Source: Patagioenas fasciata (Eukaryota > Chordata > Aves > Columbiformes > Columbidae). Taken from it: a stretch of DNA of 64,000 nt. The translations under genes and the position numbers were made by a program. Below, in pieces: positions 1-64,000 of this stretch. The stretch lies in assembly GCF_037038585.1 (NCBI RefSeq), contig NC_092524.1, positions 43,839,001 through 43,903,000 on the forward strand. Direction: 5' to 3'. Under the pieces are notes generated by a model. It was not told the DNA's origin, made no database searches, and saw only the letters and a program-made list of their open reading frames with translations. Positions within the stretch are counted from its first letter, which is position 1. The number at the start of each line of letters is the position of its first letter.

Positions 1-3000
1 AAGCTAAAGCTTCCTATTTATGACATGGCGAGATCAATAAATAACTCCATTACAGGCAAATTTGTCATGGCAAATGGCTTCAGCCTGTGGGGTACGAGAT
101 GAAACCCAGCTGAAATCCTTAATGAAATAACAAAAATCATAATAGTCCCATTGAGGTTCTTGGATGAGTTGTATGAGTTTGGGAATGTCGGGATGCTCCC
201 TGGAGAGGACCCGGTGTCCCTATGATGGGCTAATGCAGGCAGAGGTGAGGTAGAGCCAGCACAGTGGGGTGTGCATCAGGCCCTAACGCTGCTGCTCGCT
301 TAGTGAGTAGGGACAGAAGCCACAATGCCACTGTCACCCAATACCAGCTTAGTGATGGCAGCACGGTTACACCAGCAGCATCACTTCATTTACAAAAAAG
401 AGGAAGGCTGAATGTTGTTGTAGTATCTTAATATTGCTTCAAATCCCCCTGGCCCAAGCACCTTCACAGAACAGTGTTTCCTACCTTCTGTTACAGAAAG
501 CTTTTTGTTAATATTTGAGCAAGGAAGAAAACACAGCAGCTGTTAGCATCATTTTCCCCTCGAGGCAGGTTGTCCTCAAGTAAAACAATACACAATTAAG
601 GTACCAGCAAGGTCAGTTATATTAGACAATCCATATCCTCACAATGCAGATATTTCCTTCAATGTCTGTCACCAGCATCAAATCCCCAACCACAGCAAGA
701 TAATTGGCAGCCTCCTTTTAGGGAGAAGACGAAATGGTTTGTGCTGCCACTGAAAACAGCCTGGATTTTGTTTGTGTAAGTGCCGGAGCCTGGGGGTGGT
801 ATCGCTCATCTAACTATATTGCTGGAGAGTCATGTATCAAGGACAGGCTTCTGAGGCAGCTTCTGTCTCCCTCCTATTTACTGCTTCTTTAATTACAAAC
901 CAGATGTTTGGGAAGATTTAAAGTCAACTTTATTTGAAAATCTGAAATTTAAAAAAGTCGACCACAACTTTTTTTTTTTTGTGGTGGGGAGGGGAAACAT
1001 GAAGGAGAAAAATGTTCTTTAATCCTTTGCTTATAGTTCTTTTCTACTTTATTTTTAACTCTTATTTTTTAAAGTTGTGGTTATTTTTTCTTTTATTAAG
1101 TGGCCAAAGGCATTTCTCTATTTTTTTTTCCTGCCCTCTCAGCCCCCAGAAGAGTTTTTAGGCTTTTCTCTGAGAACCAGACCTCACCCGAGACCTCGTC
1201 CCTCCCAGCTGAGATTGCTGTCATACATTCCTCTGGCTGTTTATGCCTCAGGACTATTCAGAAACATCAAGTGCAGCTGCCCACTTGCTTGATGATGTTT
1301 TATTGAGGGACCACATTACATCTCCTCTCCAGTGTCTGCACAGGCTCCCAGGTGTTCGTCAAGGAGCCAGCGCTGGCTGCCAGACTCTGCTGGAGACATG
1401 GCAAGGCTGGACGCAAAGGGATTCCTACCTTGCAGCTGGGGACCACAGTGGGTGGTGGGACAGAGAAGGACCTGGGTGATGAGGTGCTGGTGCTGTAGTT
1501 TTTGGAGTCTCCTGGGCAATCAGACAGAGCATCCTCCTGAAGGCAGCAGGAGCCCTCTGCTCTGACAGGGGAAGATAGCTGGAAGAACATGAAGTCTGTC
1601 CTCGCTTTGGAAAGTCCTCAAGAGGTTGATCCGGGCATTGCTGACTCTGACGGCTGAATCTTGACAAAGCTTGAATGGGTCTCACAGACTTATTTTAGCC
1701 ATAAGGTTATATACAAGAGTAAAAGTCCCTTCACACAAAACAGGAAGCTTCTGCCAAAAGGGAGGTAGAGCCGTGCCACTCTCATTCCTGTTCCCTAACA
1801 CACCAGCATTCAGGCCCAACCAGAAAGGAGGGAATGGTCTGAGGAGGAAGTGGTTGTTCTTGTTCTCGTCCCACTAGCTCCCCACCAGCTACCACATTTT
1901 TCCAGTAGAGGTTTGATTTTCTGTTTACCATGGAATTAACCCTTTGGTTAATCTAAGGTTATCCAAGGATGACTCTCATACATAAGTGGCCAATATGTTT
2001 GATCAAGTCCAACCTGATTTTATCAGATTGTAGAGAATGCAGTGTGAGATCAGGAGCAATGACATTGTTAAATTCCCTGCTTAGGAAAGCCTCAACCTTA
2101 AATAAAGTTCCCCTGCTGTATGATGTTCAGGCAGGCTAAGTGCTGCACTCTCAGCTATGTGGTGGGACTAATCATAGAATCATTTTGGTTGGAAAAGATC
2201 CTCAAGATCATAGAGTTCAACTGTTAACCCAAAACTGTCACTAAACCATGTCCCTAAGAACCTCATCTACACGTCTTTTAAACCCCTCCAGGGATGGTGA
2301 ATCCATCACTTCCCTGGGCAGCCTGTTCCAATGCCTGGCAACCCCTTCTAAGAAAAAGTTTTTCCTAATATCCAATTTAACCCTCCCCTGGCACAACTTG
2401 AGGCAATGGAATGTATTAAGTCAGTAGAAAAAAAAATCTAGCAAATTTCCACAGGATTTGGGGGTGTGTGCACAAAATCGTTAAATATCCTTAGAAATTA
2501 TCTGAATTTTCTAATTGTAAAATTTTTGGAAGGAGTAAAAGCCGAAGGCAAGAAAATACACGTAACAGTATGGAAAGCTTTGAAGCTGTGAGAGCCAGGT
2601 GTAGTGCCAGTCACCAGGGTTAAACTCACTTGTGAGTGTGGGGAGGGAGGCGAAATAACCTGTAATCGCAGAACAATGACATTGCGAGTGGGAGCCAGAG
2701 CACTGGGGCAGGGGCAGCCTGGGGAAAACAACATGTTTATTGAGACCTACAAGTCACAAGGTGGCTGCAACAATTTGAATCCCAAAGCGATTTTGCTAGT
2801 GTTTCTGTTAAAGATCTGCAGGTGCTGGCATGTGCTGCAGCAAGAGCAATGGTGAGATGATGGGTTCTGCAGTTTTGGGTCCCACCTTGGAAACCTACAG
2901 TAAACTGGAGGCAGATGGAGAGGGCTGCAGGCAGGCTGGGCTGTGAAGGCACTGTGAAGCATGGGGGAAGCACAGACCCTCACCAAATCATGGTGAATGT

Positions 3001-4239
3001 GGCAAAAGAAAATGAAATATTAATAGGAACATTTCCCTATGAGGGGAAACTGAAAGAACTATTCTCATATCGCTTGGAGAAACAGTGTAAAACTGAGGAT
3101 CTGTAACCAGAAATACAGTCATTCAGTGAGAAATGTAGCTGGGAAGTCCCAGTTACAAAGGTCAATCCAAATATTAGGCAAAAATCATGCAGCCAGTCAG
3201 AGGAATAACCTAACTGCACTGCAGCGTGGCTCATCGGTCCCAATTACAGCAGTTTGTGCTAACGCACAGTCTATAATCTAAAATTCAGTGTGACCATGAA
3301 AATGGAGGAAAATGGGAGAGTAATGTGAAACATGATTAAAACTTCACTAAGCAAATATAATCAGAGCACTTATACAGACAAGTGGTTGAGCGTTTTGAGC
3401 AGGTGGGGCAATTTCTGTTCTTGTGTGAAGGCTTCAAATCTTTCTTGACACTTCTGGAAAGCCCTGAGATCTAGAGGTGCTGACTTTTTCCCAGTGCTCT
3501 CCTAATTTCTCCTGTTGGAGAATTCCCCCAACACCATGAGCTGGACCGTACTACTGTGGCAAGGGGTGTCTGTCCCTGGGCAGGTGATGGAGTGAGGCGC
3601 TGGGCTATTCATTTTCAATGGCACGCCATCTTGTGCACACTGCGAGCACCAGGTCTCCGGGTGGGACAGCACTGTCCTACCCCCCCAAACCGGACTCGGA
3701 TAAATGAGAGATCAAACATGAGAGGCTGGTAACGTGCTGTGCGGTCGGAGGGGCTGCTGACAACCCGCTGCAAATGCACGCCATTACCTACTGGAACAAC
3801 AGCATTTCTAAAAAGGTGATTACTGGTTTAGCAAACACAACTACTGCCTTGCTACAGGGATGCGCAAGCTGCCACTGAGGCTCACAGCATCCACAAACGA
3901 GGCAGGGGAGGGTGGAGGGGGCAGGTTTTGGCTCTTTTGCATTTTGTGGCACCATAACCCTATCTTGCCTCCTCTGGGCTCAGGAAGCTGCCCATGGGTG
4001 AAGCTGCCACAAGCCGTTACTTAGATGAGGGATGTGGCATTCTGATCGGCCGCGGCAATTCTCCTCTTGCAGGAGGACCTCACCTTAATACAAGATCTTT
4101 CTGGCGACTTGTGGAAAAACTCTTGATGTGGCGGTGTGGAAGGATGGAGCAGGCTCCCAGCTTTCGCTCCCTTCGGAGGAAAGACGTGGAGGGTGGCCCG
4201 TCCCGGCCTCAGTGGTGGATGGATATTCCTGGCAAAAAC
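1..4239. other. Intergenic region upstream of INSM2
   Basis: No coding exon could be supported here. The open stretches are short, overlap in several frames and resemble no protein I know. The only recognisable element is the CR1 fragment at 2170-2405. A somewhat GC-richer segment lies at about 1300-1700 without a recognisable product. Distal INSM2 enhancers could lie here but cannot be identified from one sequence. Confidence 0.6.
2170..2405 (-). mobile_element. CR1 LINE fragment, 3' end, minus orientation
   Basis: The plus strand starts with the inverted CR1 terminal octamers (ATCATAGAATCAT) and runs through the family's 3' region, including the hallmark GGGCAGCCTGTTCCAATGCC at about 2316-2338. 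It stops near the ACAACTTGAGGC segment. Only about 235 bp survive, so this is a strongly 5'-truncated, diverged copy with no usable reading frame. It is clearly older and more diverged than the copies near 47 and 60 kb. Confidence 0.85.
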
Positions 4240-4526
4240 ACCCATCAGCAGCATCTAGAGATGCTCCTGCCATACCCTGCTCGGCCCCTCGGCCGAGGGG
4301 CTGCGGCCGTGCCCCGGAGGTTGGTCTCTCCCGTTTCAGACCCACGTTCCCGGTCCCACACCTCTCTCGATCCCACAGAGCGCAGTTTGTCCCGGCTCCG
4401 CGCCGCGGGGTGCGCTCCCGGGGACACCCCGCCCGTCCCCGCAGACCGAGCGCGCCCGCCCCGGCAGCGGGGAGCCCCGGCCCGGCCACCACCTCCCCCC
4501 GCCGCCAGCGCCGGCCCCAACTCCTC

Positions 4527-4531
4527 ATTGG
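4527..4531 (-). promoter_or_regulatory. Inverted CCAAT box of INSM2 promoter
   Basis: ATTGG, the reverse complement of CCAAT, lies about 52 bp upstream of the TATA box in CTCATTGGCCG. An NF-Y site at this distance from the core promoter is typical. A TGACG CRE-like half-site follows at 4553-4557. Assignment rests on sequence and spacing only. Confidence 0.5.
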
Positions 4532-4582
4532 CCGCCGCCGCCGGAGGGAGGATGACGCCCGGGCGGGAGCGGGTGCCGGGGG

Positions 4583-4589
4583 TATAAAT
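4583..4589 (+). promoter_or_regulatory. TATA box of INSM2
   Basis: TATAAAT sits in otherwise pure GC sequence (GGGGG before it, GCGGGGC after it), 40 bp before the chosen ATG. Transcription would be expected about 30 bp downstream, near 4613, leaving a 5' UTR of only around 10 nt. Either the leader is unusually short or a second start lies further upstream. Confidence 0.6.
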
Positions 4590-4622
4590 GCGGGGCGGGC
4601 CGGTGGCGCCCGCCGCCCCGCC

Positions 4623-6014
4623 ATGCCGCGCGGCTTCCTCGTCAAGCGCAGCCGGCGCCCCGGCAGCTCCTACCGGGCGCGCCCCCGGGAACGGGACCCG
4701 GACCGGGATCCGCCGCCCGCCCCGCCACCGCTCCCGCCGCCCGCCGCCGGGGGCAGCCCCGTCGCCAGGCAGGGGGCCGAGGAGGAGGAGGAAGGCGAGG
4801 AGGAGGAGGGCGCCGCCGCCGCTTGCCCCGCGACGTGGCCCGCCGGCGGCGGCGGCGGCCCCGGGCTCGCTTCGCCGGAGGGGCCGGCCACTTGGGGGGC
4901 CGCGGGACCCTGCAGCGCCGCGGGGCCGCGGGCGGCTCTCTTCGAGCGGTGCCTCAGCTCCCCCGCCTCCGCCGAGTCCTTCCCCCTGGCCGCCTCCTTC
5001 CCGCCCGCAGAGAAGCTGCTGCTGCAACCCCGCACGCCGCTGCCCGCCCCACCGCCGGTGCCCGCGCTGAAGCGGCCGTCGCGGGCAAAGGCGCCGGCCA
5101 AGAAGGCCAAGGCCACGCGGAAGCTGAGCTTCGCCGACGAGGTGACCACCTCGCCCGTTCTGGGGCTGCGCATCAAAGAGGAGGGACCCGAGGGCCGGCC
5201 GGGGCCGCCGGCGGGGCGTACGCCGCTGGGCGAGTTCATCTGCCAGCTGTGCAAGGAGCAGTACGCGGACCCGCTGGCGCTGGCCCAGCACCGCTGCTCC
5301 CGCATCGTGCGCGTCGAGTACCGCTGCCCCGAGTGCCACAAGATCTTCAGCTGCCCCGCCAACCTGGCCTCGCACCGCCGCTGGCACAAGCCGCGGCCCG
5401 GCCCCAGCGCCGACGGCTCCGCCACCGCCGTCCCGCCGGGCAAGGAGAACAGCCCCGAGCGGCGGCCCCGCGGCCCCGCCGCGACCCCGCCCCAGCCGCC
5501 GCCGCCCCGTCAGCACCGCGGCGGCGCGGACAGCGCCAGCGGTGCCCCGGCTGCCCCCGGCCCCGCTTCCGGCGGCGCTGCCGCTCCTGGCCCCGGCGGA
5601 GGCCCCGGCGGGGAGGCGTTCGCCTGCCCCTGCTGCCAGAAGCGGTTCCGGCGGCAAGCCTACCTCCGCAAGCACCTGGGCACCCACGGGGCGGCGCGGC
5701 CCGCCGCCTACGGCCCGCCGGAGCGCGGGCAGCTCGCCTTCGCCTGCCACCTCTGCGGCGCCCGCTTCCCCTCGGCGGACATCAGGGACAAGCACCGGCT
5801 GTGGCACGCCGTGCGCGAAGAGCTGCTACTGCCGCCGCCGGCCGGGCCCCCCGAGGGCGGCGCGGCGGGCGGCGAGCGGCAGGGCTTCCCCTGCAAGCAC
5901 TGCCCCGCCACCTTCTTCAGCGCGCCCGGGCTGGCGCGGCACGCCAGCAAGTGCCACCCGCCGGAGAGCAGGCAGGTCCTACTGCTCCAGGTGCCCGTCC
6001 GGCCGGGCTGCTAG
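4623..6014 (+). CDS. INSM2: INSM transcriptional repressor 2 (SNAG zinc-finger protein)
   Basis: Intronless gene for a 463-residue nuclear zinc-finger repressor of the INSM family. The family acts in neuroendocrine and neuronal differentiation and recruits LSD1/CoREST through its SNAG motif. The N-terminus MPRGFLVKR is the SNAG motif, which must be N-terminal, so this ATG is chosen although the frame stays open upstream; its context (GCC-ATG) is good. Next come a proline-rich segment, an acidic run (about 52-62), [15 protein letters not shown] (about 107-121) and [17 protein letters not shown] (166-182). Five zinc fingers follow: C207-C210-H223-C225 (C2HC), C235-C238-H251-H255, C335-C338-H351-H355, C375-C378-H391-H395 and C424-C427-H440-H445. 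The protein ends [13 protein letters not shown]. The [20 protein letters not shown] and [20 protein letters not shown] segments match INSM2 rather than INSM1 as I remember them. It is shorter than human INSM2 (about 566 residues), mostly in low-complexity linkers. The neighbouring RALGAPA1 supports the identity. Confidence 0.95.
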   Translation: MPRGFLVKRSRRPGSSYRARPRERDPDRDPPPAPPPLPPPAAGGSPVARQGAEEEEEGEEEEGAAAACPATWPAGGGGGPGLASPEGPATWGAAGPCSAAGPRAALFERCLSSPASAESFPLAASFPPAEKLLLQPRTPLPAPPPVPALKRPSRAKAPAKKAKATRKLSFADEVTTSPVLGLRIKEEGPEGRPGPPAGRTPLGEFICQLCKEQYADPLALAQHRCSRIVRVEYRCPECHKIFSCPANLASHRRWHKPRPGPSADGSATAVPPGKENSPERRPRGPAATPPQPPPPRQHRGGADSASGAPAAPGPASGGAAAPGPGGGPGGEAFACPCCQKRFRRQAYLRKHLGTHGAARPAAYGPPERGQLAFACHLCGARFPSADIRDKHRLWHAVREELLLPPPAGPPEGGAAGGERQGFPCKHCPATFFSAPGLARHASKCHPPESRQVLLLQVPVRPGC

Positions 6015-7770
6015 GCCCGCGGCCGCCCCCGATGGGATTGCTCCGGGAGCCCGGGCAAGCCGAGCGAGTCCTGTCCACGCTGTAATTCCTATGGAAAGTC
6101 GCGGTACTCACGGCTACCGAGGCAGAGGAGTCATCCGAGGACTCCGGCGCTCCCTCACCTCCTCGGCCGACGGGCAGCGAAACTCGCCCCGCTTCCAGCA
6201 CGGCAGAAGGTTTAGTCGACGGGCGGTACCGGCGCCGCCGCGAATCCGGCCGGCAGCGTTGGTGCCGAGCCCTCAAGGGCGGGAGAGCAGCGCTGCCCGC
6301 CAGCTGCCGGGGCAGCGGGGGGACGCCTGGGGGGCGCGAACGGCCCCAGGCTGGCGGCAGCAGCCGAGGATCCGGGCCCTGCCGGCATCTGTCGGGATGC
6401 GGGCAATGCCAGGGCGGTGGATGTCGGCCCACGGAAAGTACATCTTCCGTAGCTACTCTCGGTCCCAGGATAGAAGTACAAGTGTATATACGATATTTAA
6501 AGAGAGGAATTATTTTTCGTGAGAAAAGGAGCCTGATCTAGTGACCTTGTTTTAATAGCCTTAGCCCCCAAGCTTCAACATTTAAGTTATTGTGAGGTGT
6601 TTTGTTTGTTGTACTCTGTACTAAGATAGTCGAGAAGGTAAATGTTCATATTAAGTCAATGTCAAGTCATATAATAGCTAGCAAAAAAGTATGGAAAATT
6701 AATCGTGCTGTCTGCTTAATTAAAAGACGAGGTGGTGTTCTTCTATAGATAAGTACGCATCTCCCGCTTACTCTGTGTTTCTGTACTCCAGCGACCATGC
6801 AGCAGGCAAAACGCATGTCTCCGGCAGCTGCCGATTTCAGAAACCCGCTCCCTTCATGTGTCCTTAGTGTGGCACAGAAAATGGCAAGAAGTGCAGTTCG
6901 GTGTCGCCAGACTGAGCAGCGTGCGGCCCTGCCAGCCCCTGCGTTTCGGCAGGCAGAGGGTCCCTGGCTGTACCTGGCCTTTTTGGGTGGCCTCCATCCC
7001 CTCCGCTCCGTGAGCTGCGCTGTTGACCTGAGCTCCTCTGAGTCTTGTGCACAGCTGGAACTAGAACATGAAACAGTCTTTTGATATGTTGCTGAAGTGC
7101 GGATGACAGGCTACCTTCCTTCTCCCTAACGAGACCTACCTTTAGCAAAGCAACCCACGGTGTGTATTCCCGGGCTTTAATGGTGTTCTGCCCAAATGCT
7201 TTGAAATACTGTTGAGTTTACTAGCTACTGACATTTCAGCTGGCGTTTATTTATTTACTAATTTATTTATTTATTTTTCTCACGCATGGGTGATTGTTTC
7301 TAAATGTGATAACAGATGAAGCCAAAAATAAGGGCAAACAAATTCAATAAAGGTTTTAAAACAAAGCTCACACCTTCCTTGAATTCAGTAGGGGAAAATG
7401 GGTCAGCTGGTGATTTCTGAAGGACCAAACTGATCCCAGCCGTAGCCTTTGTTCTAACACTCTGAAATGAGCACGCAAAATATTTCAATCTTTTGATTAG
7501 CATCCTGTAAAGCAATTATTTCTGGTTTTATATTTTGTTACAAACAACAAAAGATTCATATGTATCATGCCCAAAGGCTGAAAGCAAGCAATAAGTGCTT
7601 TATTTTAAATTAGCTTCATGGACCTTCTCATTTTAGTTGTAGGACCTGGACAAATGAATTAATACAATATAACCTAAAGCAGCCAAGATTTGCTGTCTGA
7701 TGAAGGAGGCTAAACACACAGCTCGCTCTCATCATATGCCAGAAATAAAGCATGTTATTTTAAGTTGTGG
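6015..7770 (+). other. INSM2: INSM2 3' untranslated region (probable)
   Basis: The segment after the stop is GC-rich to about 6430 and then AT-rich. Plausible poly(A) signals are ATTAAA at 6719-6724, followed by a GT-rich stretch, AATAAA at 7346-7351, and AATAAA at 7744-7749, followed by a clearly T/GT-rich stretch. I take the last as the distal end, giving a 3' UTR of about 1.75 kb. A TTTA-rich simple repeat lies at 7246-7277. The exact end is unproven. Confidence 0.5.
7744..7749 (+). promoter_or_regulatory. INSM2: Candidate INSM2 poly(A) signal
   Basis: AATAAA is followed within 10-35 nt by TTATTTTAAG, TTGTGG and TTTTTCTGT, a good U/GU-rich downstream element. This is the best 3'-end candidate before the opposing RALGAPA1 3' end. 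An earlier ATTAAA at 6719-6724 could give a shorter isoform. Confidence 0.45.
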
Positions 7771-8123
7771 ATTTTTCTGTCATTTGTTCATAACGGGGAT
7801 GTTGGTAATAATGCCCGTTTATGCCATTAAATGAGTTCTTCCCTGGAGGTCACTATGTTTTTTTTAAACCACTGCTCTCCTTTCTCCACTTGTACAGTCA
7901 AAGACGAAGCACTTCGGACCACAGAAACCTGATGATTATTAACTGTTCCTACAATTAGCATTCAAGCAACCAGCCCGCAGAAGGGAACGTCCTGTGCTTT
8001 GCGTTACCCGCGGAGCAACACGTATCATATTTACCAGATCTGGGGAAAAGTTTTCAGCATGGCATTCTTGCGATGGGTTAGGAAAGAGCTCCTAAGAACT
8101 TGTGTGTACTTTTTAATACAAAT

Positions 8124-8171
8124 GAAAGCTGTGTATCGCACTTAACTGAAAACTGTGTATTGCACTTAACT
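8124..8171. repeat. 24-bp tandem duplication
   Basis: Two adjacent 24-bp units (8124-8147 and 8148-8171), each ending TGCACTTAACT or CGCACTTAACT, differ at two positions. They lie in the short gap between the convergent ends of INSM2 and RALGAPA1. No function is evident. Confidence 0.85.
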
Positions 8172-8239
8172 GCTCCACATGTAATACCCTATTCTATAAA
8201 CTGGAGTAAGACTAATCACAGAGGTCAATGACTCATATA

Positions 8240-9484
8240 CAAAAGGTGGTAAGAATAATTTTATTGTATTATTAAATAGCATGTTTTCTCTTCAACCATT
8301 ACAAATTCGTAGATACTACATGAATGACAATACATAATTTATCTTTTTATTGTTGCCCATATGATATATTTACACATGCAGTTAGTACTGATGTCATGCT
8401 ACATTTTGTCAACAGCTTTTTGTTGTTTGCCAGACTCAAAATGTGAGCATTTCATCTTCGGTTGGAAAATATCTCTGGGTGGGTGGAACGCGTGCACTAA
8501 TCTGCACTCACAGGACTGCAATTGCCAGCATGTCAGGCCAGGCTCCTGGTGCATGTTCCCTTTTCTTCCCTAGCACACAGCATCAGAGCAATGATTTTCT
8601 ATCAGGAAAGTGCCCTTTATTTTTTTTTTTTTTAATGTAAGAAACAAGAATATACATGTAGACCCACCAGCCCAGTGATAAAGTCTAAAACCCATGAAAC
8701 TTGATGGCATTTACTATTGATACCACTTGGAAAAAGCAAACATTGTAAAAATATTTGGAAGCCAAGCATAAGTAGAATTTCAGCACAGTGATTTTTTTTT
8801 TCTGTTTTTCTGGCATAGATTATGGCATCACCTGCAGAATTATGAAATGATATGTTGCTTTGTGAAGAGTTGGTGCTATGAGCAAGTTATTTCATTTGGA
8901 CTCTGTAATGCTTGAAAGGCCGTTGAACTATTTTATTCTTAACATAAATAATCTGTACACATCCTGTGCATTACCATTGTGACATCTGACAAAGACTTTA
9001 CAAATGCAACTTCAATTTAGAATTGTATACTCATTTTCAAGTTGTACATATTTCTTTCTTTGTTACAGAGAAAATGGCAATGGGGCACAATAAATACAGT
9101 GTAATCCAACTGCAGTCTCCAATTCCATACATGACTCGAGATCAACCAGAGTTAAAAATGACTACTGTTAAGATATTGTAATCATCCAGGAAGGTAAAAG
9201 GTGCAGAGTACAAACTGCACTAAAAATGAAAACAAACAAGCAAAGAAACAAAAACAAAACAAAACAAAAAAGAAAAATAAAGACAGCCTGGAATTTGATT
9301 TAAAAAAACCCAAAAGCTAAAATACTAAAGTAAAATTCCAGTGTCACTGTTTAAAATAAACATACAGACCCAGGGTATGCAGGGAGGGGCACACACACAT
9401 GAGAGACGTTATCCTGCGAGGGGATGTGGTGAGTCGCTGCGGGAAGGGCGGCTGGTCGCTGCTCAGCTGAGGGCATCTCGCCGC
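8240..9484 (-). other. RALGAPA1: RALGAPA1 3' untranslated region (probable)
   Basis: This is the minus-strand sequence downstream of the stop codon. It includes an AC/A-rich simple stretch at 9222-9291 (T/G-rich in the transcript) and a run of T at about 8620-8634. TATTTACA at 8367-8374 reads TGTAAATA in the transcript, a perfect Pumilio-binding consensus. The 3' boundary is set from candidate poly(A) signals and is approximate. Confidence 0.5.
8260..8265 (-). promoter_or_regulatory. RALGAPA1: Candidate distal RALGAPA1 poly(A) signal
   Basis: TTTATT on the plus strand is AATAAA on the minus strand, about 1.2 kb after the RALGAPA1 stop. Other minus-strand AATAAA motifs lie at 8346-8351 and 8616-8621 and could give shorter 3' UTRs. 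The choice between them is uncertain. Confidence 0.4.
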
Positions 9485-63719
<54,235 letters not shown>

Positions 63720-63818
63720 CTGGAACAAACACTTTCAATTACAAATCAATTAAACCAGCACCTGCTACTTCACATTTATCACTGTATTTTACTTCTCTGT
63801 TTTACTCTCTTTTCTCAG

Positions 63819-63960
63819 TTCAGCAGAGTCAACCTTCTGCAGTAATGGCAGGTCACACTTGTTCAAAAGCCACTGTATGTTCAAAACCTACAGCACAAGT
63901 AAAAACTTCGGCTTCTGTGGTACTTAACAAAGACCATCCCTACAGCAATTTCTCATCACG
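63819..63960 (+). other. Plus-strand exon-like segment with strong splice sites (hypothetical)
   Basis: A 142-bp segment has an excellent acceptor (27 pyrimidine-rich bases ending TTTTCTCAG at 63818) and a consensus donor (ACG then GTAAGT at 63961). Only one frame is open throughout. It enters with two bases of a split codon, leaves with two, and encodes motifs such as AVMAGHTCSKATVCSKPTAQ and LNKDHPYSNF. It lies antisense to RALGAPA1, 100 bp upstream of exon A. I recognise no protein family. It could be an exon of a nested or overlapping gene, a lncRNA exon, or chance. Confidence 0.35.
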
Positions 63961-64000
63961 GTAAGTCTGTGCGCAGATATTGTGCTTAAGAAGATACCCA

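Larger units (their letters stand above)
4240..6430. promoter_or_regulatory. CpG island covering INSM2
   Basis: GC content rises abruptly near 4240 and falls near 6430, with very dense CG dinucleotides in between, while the flanks are AT-rich. The island covers the promoter, the whole single coding exon and the first part of the 3' UTR of INSM2. This fits a developmental regulator that is probably controlled by Polycomb and CpG-island chromatin; the control mode is inference. The high GC also explains the many long spurious reading frames on both strands. Confidence 0.85.

Noticed and set aside
4128-4622. In-frame open extension upstream of the INSM2 start
   Set aside because: The frame is open only because the sequence is GC-rich. 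The TATA box lies inside it, and the SNAG motif functions at the extreme N-terminus, so 4623 is the true start.
4245-5807. 520-codon open frame on the minus strand across INSM2
   Set aside because: This is a composition shadow of a GC-rich coding exon: arginine/alanine/glycine-rich, no domains, and the plus strand encodes conserved zinc fingers.
4623-6014. Naming the zinc-finger gene INSM1
   Set aside because: It has INSM2-type sequence ([29 protein letters not shown]), and the neighbour encodes the alpha-1 RalGAP subunit. INSM1 neighbours RALGAPA2 in human.

Overview
This looks like nuclear DNA from a bird. It has 5'-truncated CR1 LINE fragments with the typical CR1 3' octamer ending (ATTCTGTG repeats), AT-rich introns, and one very GC-rich single-exon gene in a CpG island. 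The species cannot be determined from the sequence alone.

Layout. Positions 1-4240 are intergenic, with one old CR1 fragment near 2.2-2.4 kb. A CpG island (about 4240-6430) holds the intronless plus-strand gene INSM2, a SNAG-domain zinc-finger repressor of 463 codons at 4623-6014. A TATA box and an inverted CCAAT box lie just upstream, and its 3' UTR probably runs to about 7770. Nearly all the rest belongs to the 3' part of RALGAPA1 on the minus strand. This gene encodes the catalytic alpha-1 subunit of the Ral GTPase-activating complex, and its 3' UTR ends near 8240. The two genes converge tail to tail, with about 0.5 kb between their likely poly(A) sites. INSM2 next to RALGAPA1 is the same pairing I recall from human chromosome 14. 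This order, together with the INSM2-type protein motifs, argues against the paralogous INSM1/RALGAPA2 pair.

Ten RALGAPA1 coding exons can be placed exactly (63585-63719 down to 9485-9639). Their splice phases all agree. They join into 2103 nt, or 700 residues plus a stop, covering the C-terminal third of the protein with the whole RapGAP domain and its catalytic asparagine. The 21-kb intron between the eighth and ninth of these exons has a textbook U12-type (minor spliceosome) donor and branch site.

The introns are mostly unremarkable AT-rich sequence with simple repeats. Exceptions are two CR1 copies in opposite orientation (46.86-47.88 kb plus, 60.01-60.49 kb minus) that bracket four RALGAPA1 exons, a GC-rich patch at 28.63-28.76 kb, and two plus-strand exon-like open segments with good splice sites (15666-16021 and 63819-63960) that match no gene I recognise. 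I found no rRNA, tRNA, CRISPR array or intact mobile element. Nothing here amounts to a clearly new biological system. The U12 intron, the inverted CR1 pair and the antisense exon candidates are the most interesting leads.
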